Assembly: GCA_000433415.1 (NCBI GenBank)
Contig: FR890559.1
Span: 15,485 to 25,554 of the forward strand
Source: Clostridium sp. CAG:448
Lineage (GTDB): Bacteria > Bacillota > Clostridia > Oscillospirales > CAG-272
DNA length: 10,070 nucleotides
Direction of reading: 5' to 3'
Made by a program: the position numbers and the translations under genes. This document shows positions 5,852-10,070 of this stretch, one piece after another (the stretch's first letter is position 1; each line of letters begins with the position of its first letter). The notes under the pieces are model-generated. The model saw nothing but the letters and a program-made list of their open reading frames with translations. It was not told the origin of the DNA and ran no database searches.

Positions 5852-7294
5852 CTATACCCGGATTTCTTCGTCCGGCACATTTTCTATGATATTTTTATTT
5901 TTTTTCAAAACCGGCAGAGCATACGTCTGCAAAAACGCTTCGGTCTGCTCCGGTGCGCATCCGACAAACTTGCGGATATCCAAAAGCTGTTCCAATCCTT
6001 CCTCCGTCAAACCGAACCGGGGATCGGCGACAAGGTCTGTCAACAGCGTATTGTCTCCGCCGCGAAGCTTGACCTCCGCAGCCGCCTTTTGCGCATACTG
6101 ACGGATTACCTCATGCAGTTCCTGCCGGTCTCCGCCGCGCTTGACGGCATCCATCAGAATATTTTCACTTGCCATAAACGGCAGTTCCTCCCGCAGGTGC
6201 TTCTCCATCACCTTCGGATAAATGACGCCCTCCGAGATAACATTCTGTGCCAGGGTCAAAATAGCGTCCGTGGCAAGGAATGCCTCGGAAACCGACAATC
6301 TGCGGTTTGCGGAGTCATCCAGCGTTCTTTCCAACCACTGGGTCGCCGCGGTATAAGCGGCATTTCCCGTGTCGTTGATGACAAACCGTGCCAGCGAGCA
6401 AATCCGCTCACACCGCATCGGGTTGCGCTTATATGCCATTGCGGAAGATCCGACCTGTTTCCTTTCAAACGGCTCATCAAATTCCTTCATATGCGCCAGC
6501 AAGCGCAGATCCGTTGCCATTTTGCAGGCGCTCTGTGCGATGCCGGACAGCACGCGGAGCACATAGTCATCAACCTTACGGGAATAGGTCTGCCCGGAAA
6601 CCGGCATGCACCCCGCAAATCCCATCTTTTCCGCGATTTTCACCTCAAGCAGGCGGACCTTTTCATGGTCACCGTCAAACAGTTCCAGAAAGCTTGCCCC
6701 TGTCCCGGTCGTTCCCTTGCAGCCCAAAAGGCGCAGGTGATCGCTCTCATACTCCAACCGCTCCAGATCCATCAGGAAATCCTGCAGCCAAAGCGTAGCA
6801 CGTTTTCCCATGGTAGTAGGCTGTGCCGCCTGAAAATGCGTATAAGCAAGGGTCGGAACATCTTTATACCGGTCCGCAAATTCGGACAGGGCGGCAATCA
6901 CGCGCAACAACAGGCACCGCAGTTGATCAAGCCCTTCCTTCATACAGATCACGTCCGTATTGTCCCCGACATAACAGCTGGTCGCACCCAGGTGGATAAT
7001 CGGCTTTGCATGCGGGCAGACGTCCCCGTATGTACGCAGATGCGCCATGACGTCATGCCGCAGGGCGGCCTCATAAGATGCCGCGCGGTCATAATCAATA
7101 TCGGTCAGATGCGCTTTCATTTCGGCAATCTGTTCATCGGTTATCGGCAGCCCAAGCTCCTTTTCGCTCTCCGCCAGTGCGCACCAAAGACGGCGCCAGG
7201 TAGAAAACTTGAAATCGGGAGAAAAGATATACAGCATTTTCTCCGATGCATACCGACTGCACAATGGACTTTCATAAATCTTTTTTTCAGACAT
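5852..7294 (-). CDS. purB: Adenylosuccinate lyase
   Basis: Cleaves fumarate from adenylosuccinate to give AMP and from SAICAR to give AICAR, so it serves both the AMP branch and the main purine pathway. A 480-residue member of the fumarase/aspartase superfamily, of the longer ADSL type found in Clostridia and eukaryotes. Conserved regions in order are RHDVMAH (79-85), HLGATS (101-106), THFQAAQPTT with the likely catalytic His153 (152-161), TGTGASF (196-202) and the superfamily signature GSSAMAYKRNP (282-292), whose flexible loop carries the catalytic serine. A C-terminal helical domain follows. The ATG at 7292-7294 is preceded by AGGGAG at an 11-base distance. It is the first gene of a two-gene operon with purA, 11 bases apart, behind a strong promoter and structured leader. 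Confidence 0.97.
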   Translation of the reverse strand: MSEKKIYESPLCSRYASEKMLYIFSPDFKFSTWRRLWCALAESEKELGLPITDEQIAEMKAHLTDIDYDRAASYEAALRHDVMAHLRTYGDVCPHAKPIIHLGATSCYVGDNTDVICMKEGLDQLRCLLLRVIAALSEFADRYKDVPTLAYTHFQAAQPTTMGKRATLWLQDFLMDLERLEYESDHLRLLGCKGTTGTGASFLELFDGDHEKVRLLEVKIAEKMGFAGCMPVSGQTYSRKVDDYVLRVLSGIAQSACKMATDLRLLAHMKEFDEPFERKQVGSSAMAYKRNPMRCERICSLARFVINDTGNAAYTAATQWLERTLDDSANRRLSVSEAFLATDAILTLAQNVISEGVIYPKVMEKHLREELPFMASENILMDAVKRGGDRQELHEVIRQYAQKAAAEVKLRGGDNTLLTDLVADPRFGLTEEGLEQLLDIRKFVGCAPEQTEAFLQTYALPVLKKNKNIIENVPDEEIRV

Positions 7295-7337
7295 GATCCG
7301 GTTTGCTCCCTTCGTTCATTCCCTGTATTTCCGGCAG

Positions 7338-7500
7338 AAAAACGAAAAAACGGCACTGAGAGTGTCGGAAAACGAACCGCCTCCCCGCAATAGGGCAAAG
7401 ACGGGGCAACTCGGTTTCCACACACGCACCTGCCGGGTCTATCATCTCTTACATTCCTCCGGAATCCGGGTCGGGAACCAAGCACGGCTCCCTGATCCAC
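7338..7500 (-). ncRNA. Structured purBA leader RNA with internal terminator-like hairpin
   Basis: The leader carries a hairpin GGGAGCC/GGUUCCC with a 6-base loop (7473-7492), a small AUUCC/GGAAU hairpin (7453-7465), and a long imperfect stem pairing GUGU-GGAAA-CCG (7412-7425) with CGG-UUUUCC-ACAC (7362-7379), capped by CCCCG/CGGGG (7402-7406 with 7383-7387). The strand at 7361-7367 can instead form CGACACU-CUC-AGUGCCG (7351-7367), followed by UUUUUU (7345-7350) and a second UUUUU (7338-7342). That gives two mutually exclusive folds, one a terminator, as in an attenuator or riboswitch; a free-standing RNA of about 155 nt is also possible. I could not match it to T-box, ZTP, purine riboswitch, SRP or 6S motifs by eye. 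The remaining intergenic DNA up to 7640 shows nothing further. Confidence 0.5.
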
Positions 7501-7506
7501 GGCTGT

Positions 7507-7535
7507 ATTATACCGTATTTTAGGTGCGCTGTCAA
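7507..7535 (-). promoter_or_regulatory. Consensus promoter of purBA
   Basis: On the minus strand a perfect TTGACA (plus positions 7530-7535), a 17-base spacer and a perfect TATAAT (7507-7512). Transcription would start near 7500, about 205 bases before the purB start codon. Confidence 0.88.
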
Positions 7536-7650
7536 CAGGAATGTTCCATTTTTCACATAATATTCATATTTTTTTGTCCTTCGACATGCACGCAAATGTA
7601 ACAATTCTGTGAAAACAAAAAAACGGTGTTATCCGCTCCGTCAATCCTTA

Positions 7651-7678
7651 TATAATGGAATATCAACAGAAGAAGGAG
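7651..7678 (+). promoter_or_regulatory. -10 box and ribosome binding site of the YbjN-domain gene
   Basis: TATAAT (7651-7656) has no good -35 partner: the hexamer 17 bases upstream is GTTATC, so the promoter may need an activator. An AGAAGGAG ribosome binding site (7671-7678) precedes the ATG at 7688 by 9 bases. Confidence 0.55.
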
Positions 7679-7687
7679 TGATGATAT

Positions 7688-8113
7688 ATGCTGAATTCCA
7701 CCAACGAGTTCATTGCCGCATTGAATGAAAAGGGGGTCAGATACGTTGCCGATACGCCTACCGAGGGTGGGAAAGACCGCCTGACTGTGTCCTTCGGCGG
7801 AGATAATATGGGCAGTATCCGGATGAATTTCTTTTTTGACGAGGATGGGGAAAGCTTTTCCATCCGGGTGTTTGACATTGTCAAAGTTCCACCGCAAAAA
7901 ACGGAAACCATCCTGCGCACCGTCAATGATCTGAACAATCACTACCGTTTTGTAAAGTTCTGCCTTGACATGCGCGACAGCACGGTGCAGGCGGAGGTTG
8001 ACACCGCCATCCGCGCAGGCAGCTGCGGTGAAGTCTGCTTTGAAATGATGGCGCGCTGTCTGAACATCTGCGATACCGCCTACCCCGATCTCATGAAAGC
8101 ACTCTGGCAATAA
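7688..8113 (+). CDS. YbjN-domain protein
   Basis: A 141-residue soluble protein with no signal peptide or membrane segment. It matches the YbjN pattern (family named as putative sensory transduction regulators, with a fold like type III secretion chaperones). The clearest signs are LNNHYRFVKFCLD (residues 82-94), which resembles the usual N-x-N-x-x-Y/R-W-x-K-x-x-L-D block, and the C-terminal AGSCGEVCFEMMARCLNICD followed by AYPDLMKALW. The biochemical role of the family is unknown. The gene stands alone on the plus strand, divergent from purBA, with its own ribosome binding site and terminator, so nothing in the context fixes its job. Its start is well supported by AGAAGGAG. Confidence 0.85.
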   Translation: MLNSTNEFIAALNEKGVRYVADTPTEGGKDRLTVSFGGDNMGSIRMNFFFDEDGESFSIRVFDIVKVPPQKTETILRTVNDLNNHYRFVKFCLDMRDSTVQAEVDTAIRAGSCGEVCFEMMARCLNICDTAYPDLMKALWQ

Positions 8114-8119
8114 ACCGCG

Positions 8120-8166
8120 CCCCGCAGAACGGTTTCCGTACCGCCTGCGGGGATCTTTCTTTTTTA
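8120..8166 (+). terminator. Rho-independent terminator of the YbjN-domain gene
   Basis: CCCCGCAG (8120-8127) pairs with CTGCGGGG (8145-8152), with an inner CGGT/ACCG stem, and is followed by a T-rich run (8156-8166). It begins 7 bases after the stop codon. Confidence 0.9.
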
Positions 8167-8177
8167 TTTCGCCGGGG

Positions 8178-8206
8178 TTGCTTTTCGGAAAACAGTATGG
8201 TATACT
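8178..8206 (+). promoter_or_regulatory. Promoter of the YgiQ-family gene
   Basis: TTGCTT (8178-8183) and TATACT (8201-8206) are separated by 17 bases. The start codon lies about 40 bases downstream. A GAAAGGA ribosome binding site (8231-8237) precedes the ATG by 10 bases. Confidence 0.65.
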
Positions 8207-8247
8207 GGAAGGCAGAGAAAACAGCAAAAAGAAAGGATGCACAGGAT

Positions 8248-10070
8248 ATGACCGAAACAAACGGATTTTTGCCGATCAACCGGGCGGAAATGGAGGAACG
8301 GGGATGGGATGCACCGGATTTTGTCTATGTATGCGGCGACGCCTATGTGGACCACCCCTCCTTCGGTGCGGCAATCATCAGCCGCGTTCTGGAATCAGCC
8401 GGTTTTCGGATCGCCATGCTTGCACAGCCTGATTGGCACTCCGCAGAGCCGTTCACCACATTTGGCAGACCGCGACTGGGCTTTTTGGTTTCGGCGGGCA
8501 ATATTGACTCCATGGTGGCACACTATACCACCGCACTGAAAAAACGGTCTTATGATTACTATTCCCCCGGCGGAAAGCCCGGCAGGCGCCCCGACCGCGC
8601 GTGCATTGTTTATTGCAACAGAATCCGGGAGGCATACGGTGACATTCCGATCATCCTAGGCGGGCTGGAGGCATCTCTGCGCCGCTTTGCGCACTACGAT
8701 TACTGGGACGGGAAAGTACGCCGTTCCCTGCTTTTGGACAGCCGCGCCGACCTTTTGACTTACGGCATGGGGGAGAATATCCTACTGCGGATTGCCTCCC
8801 TGCTTGATCGCGGGGTTCCGGTCGGAAAAATCCGCGACGTCAGGGGTACGGTCTACCTGTGTAAAACCGGGGATCCTGTCCACTATCCGATTGCGGAAAC
8901 ACTGGACTATGAAAAACTGAAGGAAGACAAAGCGGAATACGCACGCGCCTTCGGGGTTCAATACCGCAATCAGGACGCTGTCAACGGGAAAGCCATCTGC
9001 GAATGCTACGGCACACGAATGCTGGTACAAAATCCGCCTATGCCGCCCCTGGAGCGTGAGGAATTGGACCGCGTGTACGCGCTCCCCTACATGCGCAATT
9101 ATCACCCGAGCTATGAAGCAGACGGCGGCGTTCCCGCAATCAACGAGGTGCGCTTCTCTCTGACACATAACCGCGGATGCTTCGGCGCCTGTAATTTCTG
9201 CGCGCTTGCCTTCCATCAGGGCAGAACCGTCCGCTCCCGCAGCATTGAGTCCGTTGTCCGGGAGGCAAAGCTGCTGACCACATTGCCGGATTTCAAAGGG
9301 TATATCCATGATGTGGGCGGTCCCACGGCAAATTTCCGCGCACCTTCCTGCCATCGGCAGCTGACGCACGGTGTCTGTCCCGGGCGCAAGTGTCTGGCGC
9401 CTACCCCGTGCAAAAATCTGGAGGTAGACCACAGCGAATATGTACGTCTGCTCAGCGAAATCGAGGCAATTCCCGGCATCCGGCGGGTCTTTATCCGTTC
9501 CGGTATCCGCTTTGATTACCTGATGCTGGACAAAGATCCGACCTTTTTCCGAAAGCTGGTGCGCGACCATGTTTCCGGACAGCTAAAGGTTGCCCCGGAG
9601 CATTGTTCCTCGCCGGTTCTGCGCTGTATGGGGAAACCCGATTTCAGCGTATATGAAGCATTCCGCGACCGGTATTTCTTTTACTGCAAGGAATACGGAA
9701 AAGAGCAATACCTGGTGCCGTATCTGATGTCCAGCCATCCCGGCTCCACCCTTTCCGATGCGGTAGAACTGGCTCTGTGCCTGAAGAGGGATCACTACGC
9801 ACCGGAACAGGTGCAGGACTATTACCCCACCCCCGGCACTGCCTCCACGGTCATGTATTACACCGGTATCAACCCCTTTACAGGGGAGCAGGTTCATGTG
9901 GCAACCGGAAGAGAAAAGCAGTTACAGCGTGCGCTTCTGCAATTCAACCGTCCCGAAAACGCGGCATTGGTACGGGAGGCACTGCGTGCCGCCAACCGCA
10001 CCGATCTGATCGGATACAGTCCCGATGCGCTGGTCCGTCCCGATCCGCACTCATCGGCACAACCGGAAAA
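8248..10070 (+). CDS. ygiQ: YgiQ-family radical SAM protein (partial, 3' end outside window)
   Basis: A frame of 607 complete codons opens at the ATG at 8248 and runs off the right edge without a stop; family members are typically 600-750 residues, so little is missing. The N-terminal domain opens with FLPINRAEMEERGWDAPDFV and CGDAYVDHPSFG (29-40), then YYSPGG and ILGGLEASLRRFAHYDYW (136-153), all characteristic of YgiQ. The radical SAM cluster motif RGCFGACNFC gives the CxxxCxxC ligands Cys311, Cys315 and Cys318 for a 4Fe-4S cluster that would cleave S-adenosylmethionine. Downstream are GGPTANFR, a cysteine-rich CPGRKCLAPTPC segment that may hold more metal, and QDYYPTPGT followed by MYYTGINPFT. 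The substrate of the family is unknown. The gene has its own promoter and no visible partner. Confidence 0.95.
   Translation, partial: MTETNGFLPINRAEMEERGWDAPDFVYVCGDAYVDHPSFGAAIISRVLESAGFRIAMLAQPDWHSAEPFTTFGRPRLGFLVSAGNIDSMVAHYTTALKKRSYDYYSPGGKPGRRPDRACIVYCNRIREAYGDIPIILGGLEASLRRFAHYDYWDGKVRRSLLLDSRADLLTYGMGENILLRIASLLDRGVPVGKIRDVRGTVYLCKTGDPVHYPIAETLDYEKLKEDKAEYARAFGVQYRNQDAVNGKAICECYGTRMLVQNPPMPPLEREELDRVYALPYMRNYHPSYEADGGVPAINEVRFSLTHNRGCFGACNFCALAFHQGRTVRSRSIESVVREAKLLTTLPDFKGYIHDVGGPTANFRAPSCHRQLTHGVCPGRKCLAPTPCKNLEVDHSEYVRLLSEIEAIPGIRRVFIRSGIRFDYLMLDKDPTFFRKLVRDHVSGQLKVAPEHCSSPVLRCMGKPDFSVYEAFRDRYFFYCKEYGKEQYLVPYLMSSHPGSTLSDAVELALCLKRDHYAPEQVQDYYPTPGTASTVMYYTGINPFTGEQVHVATGREKQLQRALLQFNRPENAALVREALRAANRTDLIGYSPDALVRPDPHSSAQPE

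Noticed and set aside
6089..7393. 434-codon plus-strand open frame opposite purB
   Set aside because: Shadow of purB; the minus strand has the full lyase signature.
7338..7500. Leader before purB as SRP RNA, T-box, ZTP or purine riboswitch
   Set aside because: The diagnostic conserved segments of these classes (for example the SRP GGUCAGGUCCGGAAGGAAGC core or the T-box GGUGG antiterminator) are not present.
7551..7616. TTTTCACA and TGTGAAAA as an inverted repeat operator between purB and the YbjN gene
   Set aside because: The arms are short, AT-rich and about 50 bases apart, so chance is the simpler explanation.
8782..9570. Minus-strand open frame opposite the radical SAM gene
   Set aside because: The plus strand encodes YgiQ motifs continuously through this stretch.

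Overview
This window looks like chromosome from a low-to-moderate GC Firmicute of the class Clostridia, most like the Oscillospiraceae/Ruminococcaceae group. The reasons are a type III glutamine synthetase, strong AGGAGG-type ribosome binding sites, sigma-A promoters close to TTGACA-N17-TATAAT, the long form of adenylosuccinate lyase next to PurA, a YbjN-domain protein and a YgiQ-type radical SAM protein. The lineage is inferred from gene content only. No mobile element, CRISPR array, tRNA or rRNA is visible.

Layout from left to right: (1) 1-1087, minus strand, the N-terminal half of type III glutamine synthetase (glnN), running off the left edge, with a strong promoter and a leader of about 180 nt that holds two hairpins followed by U-runs. 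(2) 1441-2071, plus strand, a sugar O-acetyltransferase pseudogene with two single-base deletions and one in-frame stop. (3) 2174-2428, minus, an HPr-like protein without the phospho-histidine. (4) 2429-2736, a gene-free stretch with the HPr-like promoter, an AT-rich segment with a 9-bp inverted repeat, and a dense array of TTTTCCACA-type (DnaA-box-like) repeats that abuts the stop codon of (5) holA, minus, 2737-3807. (6) 3885-4496, minus, an HD-domain nucleotidase-like phosphohydrolase whose C-terminus appears frameshifted. (7) 4569-5840 and 5852-7294, minus, a tightly coupled purB-purA operon ended by a UUCG-loop terminator and preceded by a perfect promoter and a structured leader of about 200 nt with its own terminator-like hairpin. 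(8) 7688-8113, plus, a YbjN-domain protein with its own terminator. (9) 8248-10070, plus, a YgiQ-family radical SAM protein running off the right edge.

Functionally this is mostly housekeeping: nitrogen assimilation (GlnN), the two enzymes that make AMP from IMP (PurB, PurA), a possible nucleotide-pool hydrolase (HD protein) and a replisome clamp-loader subunit (HolA). The most interesting material is non-coding: the leaders of glnN and purBA, which look like attenuators or cis-regulatory RNAs of unidentified class, and the DnaA-box-like array beside holA. All positions were read by eye; RNA folds were paired by hand and not computed.
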